The translations under genes were made by a program, and so were the position numbers. From JAKACA01 sp050010115 (lineage in GTDB: Bacteria > Actinomycetota > Acidimicrobiia > Acidimicrobiales > Bog-793): a stretch of 10,324 nucleotides of DNA. Below, one piece after another: positions 1-6,318 of the stretch (within the stretch, counting starts at the first letter, position 1; every line of letters starts with the position of its first letter). Below the pieces are notes generated by a model. That model was not told the DNA's origin. It did not search any database and saw nothing but the letters and a program-made list of their open reading frames with translations. Where the stretch lies: positions 1 to 10,324 of the forward strand of contig JBEKLQ010000128.1 of assembly GCA_050010115.1 (NCBI GenBank). Reading direction: 5' to 3'.

Positions 1-535
1 TGGTGAGGTTCGCAACCAAGCCAGAACCCGTGCCTGCATCTCCATCCGAGCCTTCGATGGCAGGTCCCGTGCCGTTCGTCGTTGCCGACACAGCCGCGGA
101 GGCGTTGGCACTGTTGTCGATGGTTGCCTGGACGGCACTGCTAGTGCCTAGAGTCTCTGCCGCTATCGCCGGGGAGGCGTTGGAAGGGTTGGTGAGGAAT
201 GCAGCAACGCCGACGCACGTATACATCCCCAGGTCAGTGCCGCAGACACCGTAAGTGGTGCCCGAGGCACTGAAGGCTGGCCCCTCAGAGTTGCTCAGGA
301 ACAGCGCGTAGGAGCCTATTTCGCTCGTTGAGACGGCGAGTTCGGTGGTCACGTTAGCGGTGTTGAACTCGCCCAGCACCAAGTAGTCGCCCGAGGCCGC
401 GTCTGCACGCGGAGCCTTGGCCATGGCGCTCGCTGCAAGACCTGCTAACCCGGCAGCCCCTCCGAGCAGAATTGCCCTGCGCGTCTTTCCCGATGCCTCG
501 GTGCCCTGGTCCTTTTCCGTCTGCTCTCGGTCCAT
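1..535 (-). CDS. Tat-exported repeat-type protein, C-terminus outside window
   Basis: The frame is open from an ATG at 535 to the left edge (178 codons visible, no stop), so the C-terminus is missing. The start is supported by GGGAGG at 541-546, five bases upstream. Residues 1-46 form a Tat-type signal: a charged N-region, twin arginine in KTRRAILLGG (R19-R20), an Ala/Gly/Leu-rich core, then AKAPRADA as a likely cleavage zone. The mature part is rich in Ser, Thr, Ala and Gly. Its last visible stretch (SATNDGTGPAIEGSDGD, then TGSGLVANL) has the short Gly-punctuated period of phage-tail-like or beta-helical 'GTG-x-GV-x-G' proteins of Actinobacteria. Those proteins are exported, with no known enzymatic role. 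Signal and start are seen directly; the beta-helical fold is inferred. It diverges from the broken phage-type gene at 764. Confidence 0.8.
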   Translation of the reverse strand, partial: MDREQTEKDQGTEASGKTRRAILLGGAAGLAGLAASAMAKAPRADAASGDYLVLGEFNTANVTTELAVSTSEIGSYALFLSNSEGPAFSASGTTYGVCGTDLGMYTCVGVAAFLTNPSNASPAIAAETLGTSSAVQATIDNSANASAAVSATTNGTGPAIEGSDGDAGTGSGLVANLT

Positions 536-763
536 CGTCGCCTCCCAAATCGCGCACGTACCTTTCAGGGACTCATCAAACTCACGGTGAGCGCGACGAC
601 CCAGAACTGGTAGGGCCGAAGGACCCGGCTGCCTGGGCAAGGCGATGCCGCCTCCGGCAACTTGGAGATTGCGGCTTCGTGTTTTTTGCTGGCAGACAGC
701 GCCTCGCCCGGTCCACGTAGTTGCGTGCACAACGACCGCCCATGAAAGTGCGAGAATGGCTGT

Positions 764-1426
764 ATGCCCAGAGCCAAGCTGAGCCTGGTCAAAGAACCTT
801 GCAGCAAGGAGTAGTGTCCGCTCCAGGGCCAGCCCCTTCCACGCTGCAAAGCGCACAACCGGAGTCGGCAGCCGTATGCCAAATGGCCGATGAACGGGCA
901 GCTCGTCTGCAAGAACCATGGTGCGAAGACACCAGCAGCGCTCGCCACCGGCAGGCAGCGCCTGGCGATGCGGGAGGTTCTGTCACGCTCCAGCCGAATC
1001 GTCGCTTATGACGGGGACGACCCGCAGACGCCTGAGGACGGACTGCTCTTTCAGATTCGCTGGTCTGGGCAGGTTGCCCGCTCTTTGGCAGAGGCCGTTG
1101 AGGCACTCGTCACGGACCAAGACATGAGGACGAAATCGTCAGGAGCCGGACAACAGATTCACGCTCTGCTTCGGATGTGGACCGACGAGCGTGCCCTTCA
1201 CGCCAAGTTGTGCGCTCTCGCTTTGAATGCCGGAGTCGCCCAACGGAGTCTGGACCTTGTCGAGGCTCAAGCGAACATGATCGCCGCGGCGATGCTCGCC
1301 TTGCTGCAATCGCCCGCTCTCGGTCTCGCGGCGGATCAGGTCATGGCTGGGCGCATCGTTGCCGCCGAGATTCTCCGATCGCTGCCGGGCGCCCCGCAGG
1401 CGTTGCCCATGCCGATGCCTCAGTGA
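764..1426 (+). pseudogene. Phage small-terminase-like gene interrupted by an in-frame TAG
   Basis: One reading frame runs from ATG 764 to TGA 1426 but carries TAG at 812-814, after 16 codons (MPRAKLSLVKEPCSKE, then stop). Coding character continues straight after it: CPLQGQPLPRCKAHNR, then KWPMNGQLVCKNHGAKTP. This matches the Cys/His 'C...C..HGG-x-P' zinc-knuckle head of a phage and prophage protein family often called small-terminase-like. The later MWTDERALHAKLCALALNAGVAQRSL followed by LGLAADQV matches that family's 'M-x-DER...DAGVAER...LGL' tail. A second sign of decay is Tyr in QPYAKWP where relatives usually have Cys, plus HGA for HGG. The first in-frame start after the stop is ATG 890 (178 residues), which has no ribosome site and lies inside the zinc knuckle, so independent translation is unlikely. 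The stop is seen directly; the family is from memory; loss of function is inferred. Confidence 0.65.
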
Positions 1427-1462
1427 CGGGTTGATCCTCTGTTCGAGTGGTCTGGCAAGCTC

Positions 1463-2236
1463 GTGAGGCCTCGGTGGTCTGAGCATCCCCCCGAGCAGCG
1501 GCGACCGACTGTGATTACGCTCTCAATCAGGCGCACTTTGCTGCAGCCACCAAGAGAGGGGCGCCCCATCTCATTTTCATCCGGCCTTGTCGAAGCCACC
1601 ACCAACGGCGGCCGAACCTGGACCCAGAGCAATCCGAGCGGTATCGGTGTCCTCTCCGGCGTGTCCTGCGCGAGCATCTCGGACTGCATAGCGTTCGGCG
1701 CTGTCGTCGTCATCGCAACCAACGATGGCGCACGCACTTGGACCTCGGAGACCCTTCCGAACGGGGTGACTGGCTTTTCCGGGGTCTCCTGTGCCACGAC
1801 GACCGCGTGTTGGGCGGTCGGCAGCACGTCGAGCGGTTCAGCGATTCTCCGGATGCTCAGTGCTGCACCCACAATCTTGAGCTTCTCGCCCACGTCGGGA
1901 CCAGTAGGAACCACGGTGACCATCACCGGCGAGGGCCTATCGAGCGCCAGCGGAGTCGCCTTCAACGGGACCTCCGCCGCCATCGTCTCTGATACCGCCG
2001 CGCAGATCGTCACGAAAGTCCCCACGGGAGCCACGACCGGGAAGATCTCGGTCACGACACCGGTCGGCGCGGCGTCAAGCGCGAGCTCGTTTTCGGTGTC
2101 CCCGCCAGTCAGAGTTCCCGTTACCCCCACGGGCGAGCCTTGGGCTAGCTGGCTCTACTGGGCTCTCGCTTCCGCAATCGGCGTCCTCGGCCTCGTGCTT
2201 CTTCAGGGCGGCCGCCGCCGGCGTCGTTTGAGCTGA
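1463..2236 (+). CDS. Repeat/TIG-domain surface protein, probably 5'-truncated
   Basis: The open frame starts at GTG 1463 (257 residues). Residues 1 to about 38 resemble no secretion signal and no start has a convincing ribosome site, so the true N-terminus appears lost. Residues 42-120 hold two copies of a unit 'TTNGG-R-TWT ... GVSC-x(5)-C-x-A-G' (NGGRTW with GVSCASISDC, then NDGARTW with GVSCATTTAC), as in BNR/YCF48-like beta-propellers. Residues about 136-212 are an IPT/TIG Ig-like domain (FSPTSGPVGTTVTITG). Residues about 228-248 form a membrane helix followed by RRRRR, a typical C-terminal surface anchor. TPTGE just before it faintly recalls a sortase signal but is not LPxTG. The gene is likely the stump of a longer surface protein. 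The Cys-pair unit resembles that of the cargo gene at 6319 but with different spacing and W motif. Confidence 0.6.
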   Translation: MRPRWSEHPPEQRRPTVITLSIRRTLLQPPREGRPISFSSGLVEATTNGGRTWTQSNPSGIGVLSGVSCASISDCIAFGAVVVIATNDGARTWTSETLPNGVTGFSGVSCATTTACWAVGSTSSGSAILRMLSAAPTILSFSPTSGPVGTTVTITGEGLSSASGVAFNGTSAAIVSDTAAQIVTKVPTGATTGKISVTTPVGAASSASSFSVSPPVRVPVTPTGEPWASWLYWALASAIGVLGLVLLQGGRRRRRLS

Positions 2237-2632
2237 GTCCTGGGTCGCACCACAGCCCTGGCGTCCTTACCGCCACCGGGGCCACCGTTCCCAATCGATG
2301 GTCCACGTAACAGGGCGGGCTCGCCGGGATGGGACTCAGGCGAGAGATGGGCGCGAGCTGAGCAGCGCAGTAAGCCACGGCCTGAGCATCCGGTCGGGAG
2401 CTAGTCCGGTTCGTCACCTACTCTCGACCTCGCCACGTTCGTAGGCGCGGGTCAGCGGGTCAGACGATTGCCGGTATGTAGCAGAGGACGGTGACGGTGG
2501 CGATGGCGTTGGCTCGCACGCGAACAACCGTGTCCGCACAGCGCGGCGAGTGCTACCTGCGTCGAGAGGTGTGGCGGACACTCTCGCTCGGACCTGACGG
2601 TGGAGGACCTGGCCAGCTCCAGCTGGCTACAC
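2237..2632. other. Gene-free stretch
   Basis: I see no convincing gene here on either strand. Short open frames exist, but their translations are Arg/Pro/Gly-rich with no family resemblance and no ribosome sites. The only structure I note is the inverted repeat at 2612-2627. The stretch lies between the truncated surface-protein gene and the HTH fragment, which fits decayed island DNA. Confidence 0.5.
2612..2627. repeat. Inverted repeat just past the HTH fragment stop
   Basis: GCCAGCTCCAGCTGGC reads as a dyad (GCCAGCT / AGCTGGC with a 2-base centre). It lies five bases beyond the stop codon of the minus-strand HTH fragment. It could be a weak transcription-end hairpin, but no T tract follows on the minus strand. 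Confidence 0.3.
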
Positions 2633-2851
2633 CTAGCTCGCGCTTCGAATCACTGCATGGCCTTCGCGCACGAGTTTGGCGATGCTGCGGTTCTCTGACA
2701 GGTTCTCGCCGACGCCGACCACGAGCTCGGCTCCGACGGCGACCGCGAGCTTCTCAAGGGTTTCGAGTGTCGGGCGGACGCCTCCGCCTTCCATACGGGC
2801 GATCGCCGACTGGGTGGTTCCCATCCGGGCTGCCAGATCCGCCTGAGTTAG
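2633..2851 (-). pseudogene. XRE-family HTH (antitoxin-like) fragment
   Basis: Translation from 2851 reads LTQADLAARMGTTQSAIARM, then EGGGVRPTLETLEKLAVAVG. This is the core of a Cro/CI-type HTH as found in HigA-like antitoxins: helix 2 is TQADLAARMG, recognition helix TTQSAIARM, then the 'PTLETLEKLA' helix. The tail ENRSIAKLVREGHAVIRSAS ends at TAG 2633. The helix that normally precedes LTQ, with its start codon, is missing: upstream sequence in this frame has no ATG, GTG or TTG back to the TGA of the neighbouring gene. The first in-frame ATG (2824) would begin in the middle of helix 2 and gives only 63 residues. No toxin partner is visible on either side. Domain identity is well supported by motif; the pseudogene status is inferred from the lost first helix. 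Confidence 0.7.
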
Positions 2852-2926
2852 CGGCGGCTGGGGACGACGACGATATCCCCGAGCGGGTCGCGCATCGTGC
2901 GGAGTCGCCGGTCGTCGGGCTCTCGC

Positions 2927-5410
2927 TCAGGTGACGGTGACGGTGACCGACTTGGAAACGCCGGCCGCGTTCGTAGCGGTGCTGGCGCGCTGCACACGAA
3001 GGACGTATTTATCGGGCTTCTTCGTCGAGAAGCTGATCTCGTAGCCCACCTCCTTCTTGCCGTTCGGGAGCGTCTCGAGCTTGATCACGGCGGACTCACC
3101 GGGGTGAGTCCAGCTGCCAGCGACGAGCTCCTCGAGCACGACAGTCCGGCCGGACTCGTTCGGGGAGACGGTGCCGTAGAGCACCGTGGCGACACCGGGC
3201 GCGACGCTCGTCTTCGTGACGGCCACGCTCACGACCTGGGCGACCGATAGCGTCCCGATGGCGCTCGTCGCCGGGTCGTGACCGATCGAGCCGACGAACC
3301 TCCATTCGTAGCGGGTGTTCACCGTCGGGCTCACCGTGATGGTGGATGTGCCGCTCGAGCCGGTCTTCCCCGCCGCCACCTTGGTGAACGGGCCGCTCGA
3401 GCCGGGTCGTGACCAGAGCGACACGACGACGCCCGGGATCGGCTTCGAGGTCGTCGAGTCCGTCAGCGTCGTGGTGAGCGCGATGCTCTTGCCGTAGTTG
3501 ATCGTCGTAGTGGGCGGCGCGCTGAGCTTGGTGGCGTCGCCCGGTGCGTACGGGATGACGGGTGCCGACGGGCTCGACCAGGAACCGGCGCCGATGGCGT
3601 TCACGGCCTGGATCTCGAACTCGTACGTCACGTAGTTGGTGAGGCTCCCGATCACAGCGGGTGAGCTCGACACGACGCCCGCGCTCGACCAGGTCGTCCC
3701 ACTGTTGGTCGATTTGCGCACGTTGTAGTGCTCGATGGGCGTGCCCCCGTCACCAGGTGCGGTCCAAGTGAGCCTCACTTGCTTGTTGCCTGCTGTCGCT
3801 TGCAGGCCGGACGGCGTTCCCGGCACCGTCGCGACCGGGCCCCCGATCGCAGACAGCGGGACCTTGATCGTGCCTGCGGTCGTCACGACTGCCACCTGAC
3901 CGCTGAGGGAGCCGGCGCTCGTCGGGGCCACCGTCACGTCGACAGTGCAGTAGGCACTGTTCTCCACCGAAGCGATCAGCAGCGCGTCGGTGCAACTGTC
4001 CCCAGTGACCGAGAAGTCCGTGCTCCCCGTCGTCGACACCTTCGAGGTGCCGACCAGGCCGCCTCCGCTGTTGCTCACCTCGAAGCTCAGCGTCTTCGAC
4101 AGTGCCTGATCGACGGTCCCGAAGTCCAGCGAAGAATGGTCTGAGTGAATACTCGGGGTCCCCACCGCGCTCGACTGCACCGAACCGATGTCGCAGCTCG
4201 AGAAGGAGGCACCGAGTAGGTACTCCCGTTGATCGGCGAGCGAGCAGCCGCTTGGCAATGCAGCTCCGAGTGCTTGGCTCGGTGGCAGGACCGACGGTGT
4301 CGGGCCACCGTTCTCGGCCGGCGTAGCGAGCGTGTCGGTGAGAGCGATGTCCGTCGAGTCCCCGACGTTGCAGGTCGAGCCTGTGAGGTTATAGCCGTTG
4401 TCGGTGCCCGGCCCGCCTCCCCCGGACTCCCAGATTCCCCCGACGCCGGCGGAGGCGTAGCAGTCTTGGGCTGTGGATGACCCGGTCGGGATGTTGTCTC
4501 CGACGATCGTGTTCTCGGCGTGAACCTCGGTCAGGTCGCCGAACATGTCCACTCCGATCGAGTTCTGCGCGATGGTGTCGTTGTCGAGATACGGCTGGGC
4601 GCCGTTGTCGGCGGAGAGTCCGGCGGCCGAGTTGCCGGAGAACGTGCTGTCGTCGATCGAGCCGGATCCGTTGATCTCCGCACCGACCAAGTTGTCGATG
4701 AACGCGTCGTTCGTGACGTAGACCGACGTCAGCTGGTAGTCGTCCTCACCGGTCGTGTAGTACATCCCGACGCCAGCAGTGGCGGTCGCGTTCTCGAACA
4801 GGTCGTCACGCAGGTTGAGGTTGACGTTGTAGGCATCGAGCCCGTACCGCGGGCCCGATGCGCCCGGATCGATCGCGACGTTCTCGATCGTCACCCTCTC
4901 GTAGAAGTAGTAACCGGCTGTGAGATCGATCTCGGCGGTCGGTGGTGTGCCGGTGCAGTCGCTCGAATCCCAGGTGACCGTACTGAGGGCGGCCTCCGGC
5001 CCGTTGAGAACGGTGCCGCTCGGCTCACCGGCGAGGCCGACTCCCTCGATCGTGATCGCCCGGTAGTCGTCCGGGATCGAGATCGGGCAGTACGTGCCCG
5101 GCATGAGGGCGATCGTTGCGGGTGCGGAGCTGGCCCCTCCCTCCTCGGCATCGCTCACGGCTTGGGAGAGGGTCAGGCAGCCCGGAACCTTGACCGACGT
5201 CCCATAGCCACAGGCCAGGAAGAGATTGGGATTGGTCGTGGTGGCGCCGGCCGGTGTGGCCTGGCCGAGACCGACGCTCAGCAGTGCGGCAAGAAGGGTG
5301 GTGCCAGCGGTGAGGACTGCTCTCGCCCAGCCGCCAGGGCGTCGCCCGCCGTGCACGATGCTGCCCCCGCTCCGGCTCCAGCCGGTTGCCGTGGGAGCGG
5401 GCTCAGTCAC
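2927..5410 (-). CDS. Large secreted beta-helix / anchor / FN3 / Ig-like surface protein
   Basis: This is the longest real gene in the window, 827 residues from GTG 5410. A frame extension to 5641 is Arg-rich and looks non-coding; GTG 5356 is an alternative start with a purine-rich GGGGG before it. Residues 24-56 form a signal peptide (GGWARAVLTAGTTLLAALLS, then a QATPAGA cleavage zone). Residues about 60-410 form a right-handed parallel beta-helix (IENVAI, LFENATATAGVGMYY, STFSGNSAAGLS). It closes with the 'ENGGPTPSVLPPSQALGAAL ... DQRE ... CDIGSVQ' signature of choice-of-anchor Q proteins. Residues about 418-525 are an ASPM/SPD-2/Hydin-like beta-sandwich (LDFGTVDQ...FEVSNSG). Residues about 530-620 are fibronectin type III (PSGLQATAGNKQVRLTWTAP). 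Residues about 625-725 and 728-827 are Ig-like domains. There is no C-terminal membrane anchor. A likely role is adhesion or glycan binding outside the cell; no catalytic motif was recognised. Confidence 0.85.
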   Translation of the reverse strand: MTEPAPTATGWSRSGGSIVHGGRRPGGWARAVLTAGTTLLAALLSVGLGQATPAGATTTNPNLFLACGYGTSVKVPGCLTLSQAVSDAEEGGASSAPATIALMPGTYCPISIPDDYRAITIEGVGLAGEPSGTVLNGPEAALSTVTWDSSDCTGTPPTAEIDLTAGYYFYERVTIENVAIDPGASGPRYGLDAYNVNLNLRDDLFENATATAGVGMYYTTGEDDYQLTSVYVTNDAFIDNLVGAEINGSGSIDDSTFSGNSAAGLSADNGAQPYLDNDTIAQNSIGVDMFGDLTEVHAENTIVGDNIPTGSSTAQDCYASAGVGGIWESGGGGPGTDNGYNLTGSTCNVGDSTDIALTDTLATPAENGGPTPSVLPPSQALGAALPSGCSLADQREYLLGASFSSCDIGSVQSSAVGTPSIHSDHSSLDFGTVDQALSKTLSFEVSNSGGGLVGTSKVSTTGSTDFSVTGDSCTDALLIASVENSAYCTVDVTVAPTSAGSLSGQVAVVTTAGTIKVPLSAIGGPVATVPGTPSGLQATAGNKQVRLTWTAPGDGGTPIEHYNVRKSTNSGTTWSSAGVVSSSPAVIGSLTNYVTYEFEIQAVNAIGAGSWSSPSAPVIPYAPGDATKLSAPPTTTINYGKSIALTTTLTDSTTSKPIPGVVVSLWSRPGSSGPFTKVAAGKTGSSGTSTITVSPTVNTRYEWRFVGSIGHDPATSAIGTLSVAQVVSVAVTKTSVAPGVATVLYGTVSPNESGRTVVLEELVAGSWTHPGESAVIKLETLPNGKKEVGYEISFSTKKPDKYVLRVQRASTATNAAGVSKSVTVTVT

Positions 5411-5724
5411 CCTGCACCGTCCAGACACGCGCGGGACGCCGCGAGATCGGATGCAGCATCCGAACCGTCCACCTCGCTGAACTCCGCGTCCTCGTGGAAC
5501 CAACACTACCCCGGTCATGCCGCTTGACGGCCGCGGCGGCGCCGCTGACCTGACCCCCCTCAGTGGATCGGTGGACAGCGCCGGCCGCGTCCCAACAATT
5601 GGCTTGCAGCTTGTTGCACGTCGTCGTAACCGCTTCGCCACGACTCGTGCTGCACTGCCGATGACCTGCGGCGACGTAACTTGGCGCCACTCGGTGCAGC
5701 GGGACGACAGCCACTAGATTGCGC
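5411..5724. other. Gene-free stretch upstream of the beta-helix gene
   Basis: No convincing gene is seen. The region serves as the 5' side of the minus-strand surface-protein gene and runs to the tRNA remnant. I looked for the 5' half of a tRNA (acceptor strand GGGCCGC, a GCTCAG-type D arm) and did not find it. The palindrome at 5448-5462 is the only clear structure. Confidence 0.5.
5448..5462. promoter_or_regulatory. 15-bp palindrome upstream of the beta-helix gene
   Basis: CGGATGCAGCATCCG is a perfect palindrome with 7-base arms around one central base. It lies 38-52 bases upstream of the chosen GTG start at 5410. The position suits a regulator binding site, but no matching promoter boxes were found and no regulator is identified. 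The symmetry is seen directly; the operator role is a guess. Confidence 0.3.
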
Positions 5725-5768
5725 TTTAATCCCAAAGGTGCAGGGTTCGAGTCCCTGGCGGCCCACCA
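5725..5768 (+). other. 3' half of a tRNA, probable attachment-site remnant
   Basis: The stretch contains a complete T arm (CAGGG, loop TTCGAGT, CCCTG), the 3' acceptor strand GCGGCCC, discriminator A and an encoded CCA (5766-5768). Upstream, TTTAATCCCAA resembles the 3' side of an anticodon arm. The matching 5' acceptor strand (GGGCCGC) and D arm are absent, so this is not a functional tRNA. The GCGGCCC-A acceptor strand and TTTAAT recall actinobacterial tRNA-Lys, but the anticodon cannot be read reliably with standard spacing. Similarity starting near the anticodon loop and running to CCA is the usual identity block left when a tyrosine-recombinase element integrates into a tRNA gene. The intact tRNA would then lie beyond the left edge. 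Confidence 0.7.
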
Positions 5769-5777
5769 CGATATTTC
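5764..5777 (+). repeat. Left target-site duplication
   Basis: CACCACGATATTTC directly precedes the left inverted repeat. It matches the 14 bases directly after the right inverted repeat (9543-9556) at 13 of 14 positions. Its first five bases (CACCA) are the last bases of the tRNA remnant. Confidence 0.8.
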
Positions 5778-5800
5778 GGGAGAGAGAGACAGAAGGGCCG
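5778..5800 (+). repeat. Left terminal inverted repeat (23 bp)
   Basis: The sequence begins GGGAGAGAGAGACAG and ends AAGGGCCG. It is identical over 23 bases to the reverse complement of 9520-9542, and the match stops at both sides. Despite its purine-rich core, the non-repetitive half (CAGAAGGGCCG) is also identical, so chance similarity of simple sequence does not explain it. Confidence 0.88.
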
Positions 5801-6318
5801 AAACGGGCCAAGGACGCGGACACGACGCCGGGGACCAGGGCCGACGAGAACGGCCGCAACGGAGACCACGGGAGCCACGCACCGGGGAGCCGGACCGGAC
5901 GGACGGCGGCCCCCGCCGGCCGGACGGCCGGGACGGCGGGCAGAGACGGAGACCTACAAAACAGCAAGAAGCAGACGGCGAGGCCCACACCGGCCGGACG
6001 GCCGGGACGGCGGGGAGGGAGCAGGAGGGCGCGGCCTTTGTAGCGGCCCGGTGAGGCCACGTCCGACCGGTCCGCTGGCGCGACCGTCCCCACCGTGTCG
6101 GCAGCCTCCGCCATTCCCGGAGGTTGTTGCGCCTGGAGGGCCTCCCGCGCCGGGTGGTGACCGCAGACCGCTGCACGCGGTCGCTCCCAGGCACCCATGC
6201 CGCCCTCGTGATAAGTCGCACCGTTTAGAGGCTTTGTGCTCTGTTCTCGGGCCCCGGGCGGTGATTCAATGAGGACTGGGTCCCCGTTCGAACCACAGGG
6301 TGGTCCGGAGGTGCTGCA
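5801..6318. other. GC-rich left interior of the element, no gene seen
   Basis: From 5801 to about 6060 the sequence is strongly GC-biased and repetitive (GGACGG / GGCCGG words). All frames translate to Arg/Gly/Pro-rich strings without family resemblance. From 6060 to 6318 composition returns to normal and forms the leader of the cargo gene. It includes a small dyad at 6105-6123 (CCTCCG, 7-base loop, CGGAGG) and ends in the ribosome site of the cargo gene at 6307-6311. A promoter probably lies here, but I could not pick -35/-10 boxes with confidence. Confidence 0.5.
5916..6014. repeat. Two 25-bp direct repeats, period 74
   Basis: The 25 bases at 5916-5940 (beginning CCGGCCGGACGG, ending GACGGCGGG) recur exactly at 5990-6014, separated by 49 bases of less biased sequence. 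Each copy contains the dyad GGCCG-GA-CGGCC. They lie just inside the left inverted repeat, where subterminal protein-binding repeats of transposons often sit. Two copies are too few to call a CRISPR array. Confidence 0.65.

Noticed and set aside
565..948. A 127-codon minus-strand open frame.
   Set aside because: It overlaps the terminase-like pseudogene antisense and has no ribosome site or recognisable domain.
2491..2934. A 147-codon plus-strand open frame.
   Set aside because: It is antisense to the HTH fragment over half its length and Arg/Gly-rich elsewhere.
4520..5527. A 335-codon open frame on the plus strand.
   Set aside because: It is a shadow of the minus-strand beta-helix gene, without any family resemblance.
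5725..5768. A complete, functional tRNA.
   Set aside because: The 5' acceptor strand and D arm are not found in the upstream sequence, and the anticodon loop cannot be placed with standard spacing.
5916..6014. A CRISPR array next to a Cas1-like gene.
   Set aside because: Only two repeat copies exist, with extreme GC bias and a single 49-base spacing, no Cas2 or effector gene is visible, and the Cas1 part has no active site.
5681..6054. Plus-strand open frames starting at or near the tRNA remnant.
   Set aside because: They also run through the tRNA sequence and the GC-biased repeats, and their composition is Arg/Gly/Asp-rich with no conserved motif.
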